44,599 bases of DNA. It comes from Clostridia bacterium (GTDB lineage Bacteria; Bacillota; Clostridia; Christensenellales; Aristaeellaceae). Position 1 is the first letter of the stretch; every line of letters begins with the position of its first letter. The stretch lies in assembly GCA_030537395.1 (NCBI GenBank), contig JAUNMW010000008.1, positions 1 through 44,599 on the forward strand, in the 5' to 3' direction. The notes under the pieces are model-generated. The model made no database searches, was not told where the DNA came from, and saw only the letters and a program-made list of their open reading frames with translations. A program made the position numbers and the translations under genes. Positions 1-8,273 of this stretch are shown here, piece after piece.

Positions 1-270
1 CTTTTCCCCCGCCCGATTTCACCTATTTTCATTGTGCCCGAAAGCTTGCTATATTACGTTCCCAGCGTAACACGCGGAAGTTGTCGGATATTACCCAGCA
101 AGTTACTTCGCGAGGAGTGGGTCCAGGGCCTCAGGCCCTGGCGCAGGTCTGGGGGCGCGCAGCCCCCAGCGTTCCCTTTGCGCCATTACCAGCTTGTTTT
201 TTTATCCTTGAGCACATAACTGCTATGATTTTTAAACAGGGAAAGAAATAAACGTTCAATGGTATTCATT
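1..270. other. Gene-free left edge
   Basis: I see no credible gene here. A short open frame on the plus strand (34-219) has no ribosome binding site, an unnatural Arg/Trp/Pro-rich composition, and runs straight through two perfect palindromes, so I do not call it. The stretch holds the palindrome pair at 123-169 and otherwise unremarkable A+T-rich sequence downstream of the solute-binding-protein gene. Confidence 0.6.
123..169. repeat. Pair of adjacent G+C-rich palindromes (REP-like)
   Basis: There are two perfect hairpins side by side. The first has 8-bp arms at 123-130 and 134-141 (CCAGGGCC/GGCCCTGG) with a 3-nt loop. The second has 8-bp arms at 149-156 and 162-169 (CTGGGGGC/GCCCCCAG) with a 5-nt loop. 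Neither has a T-run next to it, so a terminator is unlikely. Their form resembles dispersed intergenic palindromes of Clostridia genomes; that they recur in this genome is an inference, since only one pair is in the window. Confidence 0.5.
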
Positions 271-303
271 CGTGAAAGGGGAGAGGAAAAGGCTCCTCTC
301 CCC
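271..303 (-). terminator. Terminator-like hairpin after the sugar-binding-protein gene
   Basis: A perfect 10-bp inverted repeat (278-287 GGGGAGAGGA with 294-303 TCCTCTCCCC, 6-nt loop) lies 27 nt past the stop codon of the minus-strand gene ending at 331. On that strand only a short TTT follows the stem, so the U-tract is weak. The position suits the end of a one-gene transcript. Confidence 0.6.
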
Positions 304-330
304 AAGCGCATAGCTTTATTCTGTTTTTGC

Positions 331-1641
331 TTACTTTACAGCGTCCAATTCCGCCTGAATTTCCACGGCGAGCTGATCCAGCGTATCCTTCACCGGAGCG
401 CCGTTGTTGTAGATTTCGGCCAGCGCCGCGCGCCACAGGTTGCCGCAGTTATTATAGGCGGGGTTCTGGTTGCGGGGGTTGATCCAGGAAGCCATCTTGA
501 TGATGGGATCCATAGCGGGCTTCTTGGCCAGGTATTCCTGATATTCAGGCAGATCCACTACGCTGCCGCGGGTGGGAAGATAGCCGGTGTTGTCGGACCA
601 GTACAGATTGATTTCGGGGCTGGCCATGAACATCATGAACTGCCAGGCCGCGTTCTTTTCAGCCTGAGAAGCCTTGGCGGGGATGAAGATGGCCGCGCCG
701 CCCACTTCGCTCTTGAAGCTTTCGCCGTCGCTGCCGCCGGGGAGCCAGGCCATGCCCACTTCAAACCGGGCCGCTTCATCTTCCAGAGCGTTCACGCGGT
801 TTACATAGGTGGTATACAGGGAAGAAGTGTGGAACACGCTGAACGCGCCGCCGGCGATGAACAGATCGCGCATGTTGGAGGAAGCGCCGGAGCCGTAGGC
901 GTAATAGGCGTAGCCCTTATCGATCCATTCCTTGATCTTGGTGTTCAGCTCGATGCTCTTTTCGCTGTTTACATCGGTGGTGCCTTCGTCGGTCACGATC
1001 TGCACGCCGTTGTTCTTGAACAGCATTTCATGATACCAATAGTCCCAGCCGCCGAACACGGTGCCGTAGCGCTTGGTGGTGCCGTCCTCGTTGAACAGGG
1101 TGGCCTTTTCCAGGAAGGCTTCCATCTCGTCGATGGTCTTGGGCATTTCAATGCCTTCGGCCTGGGCGGCAGTCTTGTTGTAGTACATGCACTGGGTGGA
1201 AATCAGATAGGGCAGGCAAATCTGCTCGTCGTCGTAGCTGGTGGAAGCCAGCAGGCCCTCGCCGAAGTCCTCCACATCGTAATCGAAAGCGTCAATATAG
1301 GGATCCAGCACTTCGCACAGCCCGGCAGCGCCATAAGCGGCGGGGTAGGAAGTGTTGCAGCAAACCAGCGCGGGCACGGCGCCGGCGGCGTCCGCGGCGC
1401 GGAAAGCGGTGTCAATATCAGCGTAAGCGCCCTTATACACGGGGGTCACGGTGATGCCCATGCCGTTTTCGGCATTGAATTTATCCACCATGTACTGAAT
1501 CTGCTCATCGAACTGGCTTTCATGGGCATGCCACCATTCGATGGTAATGGGCTCGGTCACGTCGTATTCCGTGGCGGCCATGGCCGGAACCATGGACAGC
1601 ACCATCATGGCGCAGAGCAGGAATGCAAAGAACTTCTTCAT
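331..1641 (-). CDS. Sugar ABC transporter solute-binding protein (family 1)
   Basis: A secreted substrate-binding protein of 436 residues, typical for the family-1 (MalE/UgpB-like, COG1653) carbohydrate binders. The mature N-terminus carries the usual TIEWWHAH strand, and the C-terminal half has the family's 'AAWQFMMFMASPE' type segment. The start at 1641 is chosen because AAAGGAGG lies 8 nt upstream; an in-frame ATG ten codons earlier has no such site. Residues 1-22 form a signal peptide ending in AMA, a signal peptidase I site. No lipobox cysteine is present, which is unusual for a Gram-positive binding protein. No permease or ATPase for it is in the window, so it is an orphan component. 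It has its own promoter and terminator. The sugar cannot be told from sequence. Confidence 0.9.
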   Translation of the reverse strand: MKKFFAFLLCAMMVLSMVPAMAATEYDVTEPITIEWWHAHESQFDEQIQYMVDKFNAENGMGITVTPVYKGAYADIDTAFRAADAAGAVPALVCCNTSYPAAYGAAGLCEVLDPYIDAFDYDVEDFGEGLLASTSYDDEQICLPYLISTQCMYYNKTAAQAEGIEMPKTIDEMEAFLEKATLFNEDGTTKRYGTVFGGWDYWYHEMLFKNNGVQIVTDEGTTDVNSEKSIELNTKIKEWIDKGYAYYAYGSGASSNMRDLFIAGGAFSVFHTSSLYTTYVNRVNALEDEAARFEVGMAWLPGGSDGESFKSEVGGAAIFIPAKASQAEKNAAWQFMMFMASPEINLYWSDNTGYLPTRGSVVDLPEYQEYLAKKPAMDPIIKMASWINPRNQNPAYNNCGNLWRAALAEIYNNGAPVKDTLDQLAVEIQAELDAVK

Positions 1642-1713
1642 TGCGGGGATCCTCCTTTTGTTATTTGGCAAAGCATGATGAACGATCCTATGATTTGCCT
1701 TTTTTCTGATGCT

Positions 1714-1742
1714 ATCATACCAGATTGTACAGCGCTCGTCAA
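1714..1742 (-). promoter_or_regulatory. Sigma-A promoter of the sugar-binding-protein gene
   Basis: Read on the minus strand: -35 TTGACG (1737-1742), 17-nt spacer, -10 TATGAT (1714-1719). Transcription would start near 1707, leaving a leader of about 65 nt before the ATG at 1641. This promoter makes the gene independent of the two genes upstream. Confidence 0.7.
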
Positions 1743-1771
1743 GGGGAGGAAGGAAAAATCATAAAGATAAA

Positions 1772-2779
1772 TTAAAAATCTTTCAGCAGGAACACCCGAT
1801 CCATGGGATGAACGGAAGGCTTGGCAGGATTCATATAGGTTTTGGCCGCGGATTCAAAAACCACATAGATGCCGTCCTCCAGCGTGCACAGGCATTCTGT
1901 CATGGGCGGGCACATCAGGGCTTCCTCCCGAACGGTGCTGTCCAGGATCCAGAGGGGCACGTCCCGTCCGTTCACATTCACCGTTTGATCAGGATCGCTC
2001 AGAAGCACGTTGCCGTAGCGGTAGATCAGGGAATCGTTTCTGCGCCCGTAAGACTGGCTCAGATAAATTTTCCCGTTCAAAACGGTCATCCCCTGGATGC
2101 GCTCCGTGATGGACAAAATATAATCCGGCGCGGAAAAATCCTGGTCTTCATGGATTCTGTAGCCGCAGTTCCACGCCCGCTGCAATCCGTCCGCCGTGCT
2201 GACGCGGTGGGAAGCATCGGTGGGATAATCGCCGCCGTACTGAAATTCACCCACCCACAAAATACCGTCGGCATAGCTGCAGTAGGAGGAATTGACGGGC
2301 ACGGGAATTTCCTCCTCAAACGCGCAGAAGGAATCGGCCGGGAGGGCTTCATACCGGTCCAGGGAAATCCGAAACAGCGCGTGGGCGTTGGAAATATAAA
2401 TATCCGTTTCCGTGGCGCAAACGCCGCCCGCGTGGCCGGTATATTTGCTGCCGTCCATATTGTTCAGCTTCACCTGCCGGAGCATTTCGCCCGTCTGCTT
2501 GCTCACGGCCAGCAGAGCGCTGTTTCCGTCCCCGCTGCTGTAGCCGGCAAACAGAAGCGCATCGTCATTGGGCAGGTAGGTGATCCCTTGAGGGACAAAA
2601 TCCTCCCGCAATCCGGGAATGAGAATGGAAAGCTCCCCCGCCGCGCTGAATTTCGCGTAGGATGCGGCCGAGGCCGCAGCGTCCGTCACGGAGGCGATGG
2701 TATAAACCGTTTCCGCCGCCGTACAGGCGGATGCCGAAAACATGAAGAGGACGATGAGAAGGATGAGCGCTTTTTTCAT
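1772..2779 (-). CDS. Secreted beta-propeller-like protein of unknown function
   Basis: 335 residues. The start has AAGGAGAG upstream at good spacing. Residues 1-22 are a signal peptide; cleavage could be by signal peptidase I or, less likely, by lipoprotein peptidase at the Cys in SASAC (a poor lipobox). The mature part alternates short beta-strand phrases such as 'GITYLPNDDALLFAGY', 'DGILWVGEFQYGG' and 'GMTVLNGKIYLSQSYG', the pattern of SMP-30/strictosidine-synthase-like or YncE-like propellers. No catalytic motif is recognised. It lies 50 nt after the D-amino-acid deacylase gene and is probably co-transcribed with it, so a role in handling extracellular peptides is possible but unproven. 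Confidence 0.7.
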   Translation of the reverse strand: MKKALILLIVLFMFSASACTAAETVYTIASVTDAAASAASYAKFSAAGELSILIPGLREDFVPQGITYLPNDDALLFAGYSSGDGNSALLAVSKQTGEMLRQVKLNNMDGSKYTGHAGGVCATETDIYISNAHALFRISLDRYEALPADSFCAFEEEIPVPVNSSYCSYADGILWVGEFQYGGDYPTDASHRVSTADGLQRAWNCGYRIHEDQDFSAPDYILSITERIQGMTVLNGKIYLSQSYGRRNDSLIYRYGNVLLSDPDQTVNVNGRDVPLWILDSTVREEALMCPPMTECLCTLEDGIYVVFESAAKTYMNPAKPSVHPMDRVFLLKDF

Positions 2780-2829
2780 TGGAATCTCTCCTTTGCTTGT
2801 ATCAGATGCACCATTTTGTTCTTGATTTT

Positions 2830-4410
2830 TTACCGCTGCTTCCCGATGCTTCGGCGCAGAAGCTGTCCCGCCCGTTCCTCCGTCTGCCGGCCGTTTTGCA
2901 GGGCCACCGCCCCGTTTACAAGCACCAGCTGAACCCCTTGGGCCAACTGCACAGCGTTCAGATACGTGGAGCGGGGCGCGATGGAGGCCGGGTCAAACAC
3001 CGTTATGTCCGCCGCCATGCCCGCCGCTAAACGGCCCCGATCCCGGATGGAAAAAATGTCCGCAGGCTTGCTGGTGACCCGCCGAACGGCCTCCTCCAGG
3101 CTGCAAAGCCGCTTTTCACGGGCAATTCGGAAAAACTCCGCAATCGCGCCGTAGGAGCGGGGATGCGGATTGTAATGCAGCCGTTCCGGGTCCCCGGGCA
3201 GAGCGTAGCCATCCGAGCCGATGCAGATATCCTGCGACAGGAAGTACAGCATATCCTGTTCGTTCATAACGAAAAACACGCACTGGGCCCTCGCCTGGGT
3301 GCGAAGGAGCACCTGGGCCGCGGCGTCCGCGTAATCCTCGGTATGCAGCATGCTTTCCGCCACATACCGCAGCGTTTTGCCCACGATCTGGGGCCACAGC
3401 CCGCCGTCATCGCTGAACAGGCAGGTTTCCGCCCGCTGGGCGTTAAAATAATGGCGGCGAATGCCTTCCACGATCTCTTTCCGTGTTTCGCTTTGCAGAT
3501 GCTCAAGCAGTGCCTCCGGGCCGCCGTCCATGCTCCACCGGGGGCAGCGGATGCTCAGCGCGGTGGCGGAGGCCGTATAGGGATACATGTCGGCTGTAAA
3601 CCGGATGCCTTCCCGATTGGCATTTTCAATGGCAGACCACACCTGCGGGGCCCGGCCGTGCACCGTGTAATGGTCAAGCTTCAAATGGGAAGCGTGAACG
3701 TGCGCGCCGGAGGAACGCCCGACCTCCTTCAGCTCTTCCAAGGCGCTGTCGATTTGTAGGCCTTCGCTGCGCATATGGCAGGTGACGATGCCGTCCGTTT
3801 CTGCCGCGATTTTTCCCAGCTCGTTCAGCTCCTGCTGATCCGCAAAGCAGCCCGGCGCGTATTCCAGCCCCAGCGAAAGGCCCCAGGCTCCGTCCTGCAA
3901 ATCCCGGCGCAGCAAACGCTTCATTTCCGTCAGCTCGGCCGGGGAAGCGGCTTTGCTTCCGCTGCCGACGACGGCTTTGCGCAAAGCGCCGTGGCCCGCC
4001 AAAAGGGCCTGGTTCACGGCCATGCTGCAATGGCGCGCAGAAAAAGCCTTCAAAAAATCGGAAAAGGAATCCAGCTGCCATTCATCCTTGTTTCCCGGCG
4101 CGGCGGGAAAGGGGCTGTCTCCGCAGTTTCCGGAGATTTCCGTGGTGATCCCCTGATACAGCTTGGAGGCGCCGCTGCTGTCCCGGGTGAATTCCGTATC
4201 CGAATGGGCGTGCGCGTCGATAAAGCCCGGCGCCACCGCGAGGCCCTCCGCGCTGAATTCCCGCTGGGCCCGGACCGCGTTTAAGTCCCCAATCGCCGCG
4301 ATTTTTCCGTTCTTTACCGCCACGTCGCCCCGGAAGCGGGGCCCTCCGGCGCCGTCGATGATTGTGCCGCCGCGAATAATAATGTCCGCTGTTTGGATGC
4401 TTTCAGCCAT
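2830..4410 (-). CDS. N-acyl-D-amino-acid deacylase (D-aminoacylase)
   Basis: An amidohydrolase-superfamily enzyme of 526 residues that would remove the acyl group from N-acyl-D-amino acids (or act on related D-peptides) in the cytoplasm. The N-terminal beta domain (TIIDGAGGPRFRGD) leads into FIDAHAHSD with H67 and H69, and then ISGNCG with C96, the metal-bridging cysteine typical of D-aminoacylases. Later come TCHMRSEG and HVHASHLK (the two metal histidines) and CIGSDGYALPG (the catalytic Asp). The ATG has AGGAG six nt upstream. It is divergent from the peptide-import operon, with its own promoter. The pairing suggests D-residues are released from imported peptides or peptidoglycan fragments; that is inference. 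Exact acyl and amino-acid preference is unknown. Confidence 0.85.
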   Translation of the reverse strand: MAESIQTADIIIRGGTIIDGAGGPRFRGDVAVKNGKIAAIGDLNAVRAQREFSAEGLAVAPGFIDAHAHSDTEFTRDSSGASKLYQGITTEISGNCGDSPFPAAPGNKDEWQLDSFSDFLKAFSARHCSMAVNQALLAGHGALRKAVVGSGSKAASPAELTEMKRLLRRDLQDGAWGLSLGLEYAPGCFADQQELNELGKIAAETDGIVTCHMRSEGLQIDSALEELKEVGRSSGAHVHASHLKLDHYTVHGRAPQVWSAIENANREGIRFTADMYPYTASATALSIRCPRWSMDGGPEALLEHLQSETRKEIVEGIRRHYFNAQRAETCLFSDDGGLWPQIVGKTLRYVAESMLHTEDYADAAAQVLLRTQARAQCVFFVMNEQDMLYFLSQDICIGSDGYALPGDPERLHYNPHPRSYGAIAEFFRIAREKRLCSLEEAVRRVTSKPADIFSIRDRGRLAAGMAADITVFDPASIAPRSTYLNAVQLAQGVQLVLVNGAVALQNGRQTEERAGQLLRRSIGKQR

Positions 4411-4482
4411 TTTTACTCCTGCTGTCCGTCGTGATGATCAAAATGCATTCAGGCGCATTTCGTTTGTATTGACTCTTTTACT

Positions 4483-4511
4483 ATTATATCATACTTCGGC
4501 GTTTTTCTCAA
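4483..4511 (-). promoter_or_regulatory. Sigma-A promoter of the D-aminoacylase gene
   Basis: On the minus strand: -35 TTGAGA (4506-4511), 17-nt spacer, -10 TATAAT (4483-4488), with the ATG at 4410. It is divergent from the promoter at 4611-4639, with about 100 bp between the two -35 boxes, so a regulator bound in between could act on both units. Confidence 0.7.
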
Positions 4512-4596
4512 TGCGGAAAACGCCCGAGCCAGAAGGCGAAGCAATGCGATCCCGGCCATGCATTCGTTAATGATGAAAGCAGAAAAAACGAAACGG

Positions 4597-4639
4597 ATAC
4601 AATTCATACATTGTATTCAAATTGTACCTATGCTATAAT
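4597..4639 (+). promoter_or_regulatory. Promoter and candidate operator of the peptide-utilization operon
   Basis: -35 TTGTAT (4611-4616), 17-nt spacer, extended -10 TGC-TATAAT (4631-4639). A perfect 7-bp inverted repeat, ATACAAT (4597-4603) and ATTGTAT (4610-4616) with a 6-nt spacer, covers the -35 box exactly, where a bound repressor would block RNA polymerase. No regulator gene is adjacent, so the cognate protein is unknown. The leader to the GTG start at 4702 is about 55 nt. Confidence 0.7.
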
Positions 4640-4701
4640 TTTATTTGATAGACTCCCGCAAGGGATGATTGGTAAACGATATTGAGTAGGAGGAAGAACC
4701 C

Positions 4702-6297
4702 GTGAAAAAGCTGATTGCCCTGATTTTATGCTTCGTTCTGTGCGTTTCCCTGGTGCCCGCCATGGCCGAGGACAATGTGGTACGCATTGCCTTTGGCTAT
4801 GACCCCAACACCCTGGATTATGGCATGACCAACCTGGATACCGCCAATTTCATCGTGGCGCATATTGCTGAAACCCTGCTGACCCAGGACGCCTCCGGCG
4901 CTTATGTGCCCGGCGTGGCGGAAAGCTATGAAAAGAGCGAGGACGGCCGGGTGTGGACCTTCAAAATCAAGGAAGGCCTCACCTATCAGGACGGCAAAAC
5001 CCCCATCACCGCCGAGGATCTGTTCTATGCGGTCCAGCGCCTGCTGAATCCCGAAGATCCCAAGGACAACGCCAGCTTCTCTCTGGTGAATTCCGAAGCA
5101 TATTACAACGGCGAAGTGGCCTTTGAAGAAGTGGGCGTAAAGAAGATCGATGAATATACCATCGAATACACCTTCATCAACCCCACCTATGAAAGCACCT
5201 TCACCGGCGCCAGCCTGTTTGCGCCTATGGAGCAGGCCTATGTGGAAGAAGGCGGCGAAGTTTACGGCTCCTCCTCCTTCCTGCCCCTGGCCAACGGCCC
5301 CTACATGGTGGATGAATGGCTGGACGACGCTTCCGTGACCCTGATTCGGAATCCTGCCTATCAGAATCCCGAAATCGCCAAGGTGGACGCTATCGCAATC
5401 ACCCTGAACGCCACCGCCGACGTGACCGTGGATATGATGCTGGCGGGCGAGCTGGATATCGCCACCATGCAGAACCCCCTGCAGTTGCAGACCTTGATGG
5501 ACGCGGGCTTTGTCAAGAGCGAAGAAAGCTTCTCCTCCACCTATCAGGGGCTGAACCTGCGGGCGGGCGGCCGGAACGAGGAAACGGGCCGTTTCCTGTC
5601 CAACGCCAATTTCCGCAAGGCCATCAACGCCGCCTTGGATCGTGAAGCCCTGGCCGCTTCCGTCATGACCGGCTACACCCCCACCTGGCGTCTTTCTTCT
5701 CCCGGCGAACCTGCCTACAACGCCAACCCCGATTACAAGGCTTGGGATACCACCGCCAATGTGGAACTGGCCAACCAGTACCTGAACGCCGCCCTGGAAG
5801 AACTGGGCGCCACCAAGGAAGAAATTCCCGTCATCCAGCTGATGTGCTATGAATCCCAGGGCGCTATCGACGCGCTGGCCGCCATTCAGGATCAGCTGCG
5901 CGTGAACCTGGGCCTGGAAACCGAAATCTCTCCCTGCACCATTCAGGTAATGATCTCCAACGCCATGAGCGGCAATTACGATCTGTGGTGGGGCGGCAAC
6001 GAAGTATCCGTGCCCGATGCCTGCGAATCCTACCTGGACGGCTTCCGTTCCAACAGCGGCACCCCCCTGCGCGGCTACGCGGACGCGGAATTTGACGCCC
6101 TGTTTGAAGCGGCTGTTTCCTCCGCCACCCTGGATGAACGCCTGGCCAATTACGCCAAGCTGGAAGAATACTTCTGCGAAAACGCCATGTGCATCATCCT
6201 GGGCTGGGATGCTCACTATGTGGTAACCGCGGAAGGCACCACCGGCTATTACCTGATGGACGGCGGCCGCCTGAACGTTGCCGGTATGACCAAGTAA
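4702..6297 (+). CDS. Oligopeptide ABC transporter substrate-binding protein (SBP family 5)
   Basis: 531 residues, the usual length of DppA/OppA family proteins that capture peptides outside the membrane and hand them to the DppBC pore. It starts at a GTG with AGGAGG eight nt upstream (4688-4693). Residues 1-22 are a signal peptide ending in AMA with no lipobox, the same odd layout as the sugar binder at 331-1641. Typical family features are LDYGMTNLDTANFIV near the N-terminus, the 'YEKSEDGRVWTFKIKEGLTY' block around residue 80, and a C-terminal WGGNEVSVPDACESYL region. It is the first gene of the operon and is followed by an attenuator-like hairpin, which would give more binding protein than permease. 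Confidence 0.92.
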   Translation: MKKLIALILCFVLCVSLVPAMAEDNVVRIAFGYDPNTLDYGMTNLDTANFIVAHIAETLLTQDASGAYVPGVAESYEKSEDGRVWTFKIKEGLTYQDGKTPITAEDLFYAVQRLLNPEDPKDNASFSLVNSEAYYNGEVAFEEVGVKKIDEYTIEYTFINPTYESTFTGASLFAPMEQAYVEEGGEVYGSSSFLPLANGPYMVDEWLDDASVTLIRNPAYQNPEIAKVDAIAITLNATADVTVDMMLAGELDIATMQNPLQLQTLMDAGFVKSEESFSSTYQGLNLRAGGRNEETGRFLSNANFRKAINAALDREALAASVMTGYTPTWRLSSPGEPAYNANPDYKAWDTTANVELANQYLNAALEELGATKEEIPVIQLMCYESQGAIDALAAIQDQLRVNLGLETEISPCTIQVMISNAMSGNYDLWWGGNEVSVPDACESYLDGFRSNSGTPLRGYADAEFDALFEAAVSSATLDERLANYAKLEEYFCENAMCIILGWDAHYVVTAEGTTGYYLMDGGRLNVAGMTK

Positions 6298-6310
6298 AAT
6301 TTCTGATGCA

Positions 6311-6365
6311 GCGGGAGCCGGTCCCGTACCGTGCCCAGCACGGCGGACGGCTCCCGCCTTTCTTT
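6311..6365 (+). terminator. Intra-operon attenuator hairpin
   Basis: A perfect 10-bp stem (6311-6320 GCGGGAGCCG with 6348-6357 CGGCTCCCGC) followed by CTTTCTTT sits in the only sizeable gap (86 nt) of the 15-gene operon. Partial termination or 3'-end protection here would favour the binding-protein part of the message over the permease and enzymes. No second promoter is evident downstream of it. Confidence 0.75.
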
Positions 6366-6383
6366 ATGAAGCGAGGATGTTCC

Positions 6384-7316
6384 ATGGGCAAATATGTGCT
6401 GAACAAAGTATTGATCGCGATTGCCACCATTTTCGTATTGGCAACGGCGACTTTTTTTCTGATGAAGCTCATTCCCGGCGATCCCTTCGCCAGCCTGAAA
6501 ACCAAGGCGGCAGTGCAGGAAAAGCAGCGGGAATACTACGGCCTGGACCAGCCCGTGACGGTTCAGTATTTCCGGTATATGGGCAATCTGCTTCGGGGTG
6601 ATCTGGGCTGGAGCCTGAAAAAAGCGGGGCGCAGCGTGGTGGATATTATCAAGGAAGCGTTTCCCGTCTCTGCCAGGCTGGGGCTCACCAGCCTATTTTT
6701 CAGCGTGCTGATCGGGCTTTTGTTCGGCATATTGTGCGCCCAGTTCCGAAACCGCTGGCCGGATTATGTGCTCATGCTGGTGGCGGTGCTGGGCATCGCC
6801 CTGCCCAGCATGGTGCTGGGGCCGCTGATGCGCTATTTCTTCGGCGTGAAGCTAAAATGGCTGCCGGTGGTGGGCTGGGGCACGGTGGATAAAATGATCA
6901 TGCCTGCCATCGTGCTGGGGCTGGGCACCGTGGCCGGCGAAACCCGGGCCATGCGCGCCAGCATGCTGGGGGTCATGACCCAGGACTACATCACCACCGC
7001 CCGGGCCAAGGGTCTGAACAGCGCTCAGGTGGTTTTGCACCATGAGGTGAAAAATTCCCTGGTGCCCATCGTTACCGGCCTGGGTCCCGGCATCGCGGGC
7101 ATCATGATGGGCTCCTTCGTGGTGGAAAGCATGTTTTTGATCCCCGGCCTGGGCCGGTACTTCGTGGATTCCATCACCAATCTGGATTATCCGCTGATCA
7201 TGGGGCTCACCATTTTTTACGGCGCGTTCCTGGTCACCATGAATCTGCTGGTGGACGTGGCCTACGGCTTGCTGGATCCCCGGATCCGGGAAAGCGGAAA
7301 GAAAGGGGGAAAATGA
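6384..7316 (+). CDS. Peptide ABC transporter permease (DppB/OppB type)
   Basis: 310 residues with about six membrane helices. The N-terminus YVLNKVLIAIATIFVLATAT is the first helix, followed by the family's LIPGDPF motif, and the cytoplasmic EAA loop reads TTARAKGLNSAQVVLHHEVK, which docks on the ATPases. The start at 6384 is the Met before this helix; an in-frame ATG further upstream lies in the attenuator region and would add a basic, non-conserved extension. It forms the import channel with the DppC-like protein, whose ATG overlaps this stop codon. Confidence 0.92.
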   Translation: MGKYVLNKVLIAIATIFVLATATFFLMKLIPGDPFASLKTKAAVQEKQREYYGLDQPVTVQYFRYMGNLLRGDLGWSLKKAGRSVVDIIKEAFPVSARLGLTSLFFSVLIGLLFGILCAQFRNRWPDYVLMLVAVLGIALPSMVLGPLMRYFFGVKLKWLPVVGWGTVDKMIMPAIVLGLGTVAGETRAMRASMLGVMTQDYITTARAKGLNSAQVVLHHEVKNSLVPIVTGLGPGIAGIMMGSFVVESMFLIPGLGRYFVDSITNLDYPLIMGLTIFYGAFLVTMNLLVDVAYGLLDPRIRESGKKGGK

Positions 7317-8263
7317 GCATGGAAAACGCGGCAACGAAAGAAAAAACGGTTTTCCGGCCTGATGATTTTGAAAAGCTTCCCCCGCCTTCCCAAACGGACG
7401 CCGCCATTGCGCGCAGGCAAACCACCTACTGGAAGGACGTGTGGCGCACCTTCAAAAAGAACCGCACCGCCGTGATCAGCCTGATCGCCATTGTGCTTTT
7501 GATTCTGATGGTGCTTATCGGCCCCCTGCTGAATGAATTTGATTACCGCACCAACGACTACTCCGCCCTGAACCAATCCCCCAACGCCGTGCACTGGTTC
7601 GGAACCGACAACATGGGCCGGGATATCTGGACCCGGGTGTGGGAGGGGGGCCGCATTTCCCTTTTGATCGCCGTGCTGGCTACGCTGATCCCCGAAGTGA
7701 TCGGCATGATCATCGGCGGGGTTTCGGGCTACTTTGGCGGCTGGCTGGATACGCTGATCATGCGGTTTATTGATGTGCTGATGGGCATTCCCAGCCTGAT
7801 TTACATGATCCTGCTGATGCTGGTGTTCGGCTCCGGCAGCATCATGACCCTGATCGTGGCCATGAGCCTGACGGGATGGATGGGCTCCGCCCGCGCCACC
7901 CGGGGCCTGGTATTGCAAATCAAGGCCCGGGATTTTGTCACCGCCTCCGAAACCCTGGGGGCTCCCGCCTGGTGGATCATCGTCAAGCGCCTGATTCCCA
8001 ACACCCTGGGTATCCGGGTGGTGGGCATTACCATGAGCATTCCCAGCGTGATTTTCTATGAAGCGTTTTTAAGCTATATCGGCCTGGGCGTCACTCCGCC
8101 CACCCCCTCTTGGGGCCAATTGATCAAGGCCGCGGGGGAGAATTTCCGTTATTATCCCTATCAATTCATCATCCCCTGCGTGATGGTGGGTATTACCATG
8201 CTGTGCTTCAATCTGGTGGGCGACGGGCTGCGGGACGCTCTGGACCCCAAGCTGCGGGGCTGA
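7313..8263 (+). CDS. Peptide ABC transporter permease (DppC/OppC type)
   Basis: 316 residues. A soluble N-terminal tail of about 40 residues leads into WKDVWRTFKKNRTAVISLI, the start of the first helix, then HWFGTDNMGRDIWTRV, the hallmark of the DppC/OppC family. The EAA-like loop is KARDFVTASETLGAPAWWII. The ATG overlaps the stop of the DppB-like gene (ATGA), implying coupled translation and equal amounts of the two permease halves. Confidence 0.93.
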   Translation: MSMENAATKEKTVFRPDDFEKLPPPSQTDAAIARRQTTYWKDVWRTFKKNRTAVISLIAIVLLILMVLIGPLLNEFDYRTNDYSALNQSPNAVHWFGTDNMGRDIWTRVWEGGRISLLIAVLATLIPEVIGMIIGGVSGYFGGWLDTLIMRFIDVLMGIPSLIYMILLMLVFGSGSIMTLIVAMSLTGWMGSARATRGLVLQIKARDFVTASETLGAPAWWIIVKRLIPNTLGIRVVGITMSIPSVIFYEAFLSYIGLGVTPPTPSWGQLIKAAGENFRYYPYQFIIPCVMVGITMLCFNLVGDGLRDALDPKLRG

Positions 8264-8273
8264 GAGGTGGCAT

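Noticed and set aside
259-1764. A 501-codon plus-strand frame antisense to the sugar-binding-protein gene
   Set aside because: It is His/Gly/Val-rich, has no ribosome site or known domain, and mirrors the codon bias of the real minus-strand gene.
4726-6216. A 496-codon minus-strand frame antisense to the peptide-binding-protein gene
   Set aside because: Same codon-shadow composition; the plus-strand protein has a signal peptide, ribosome site and family match.
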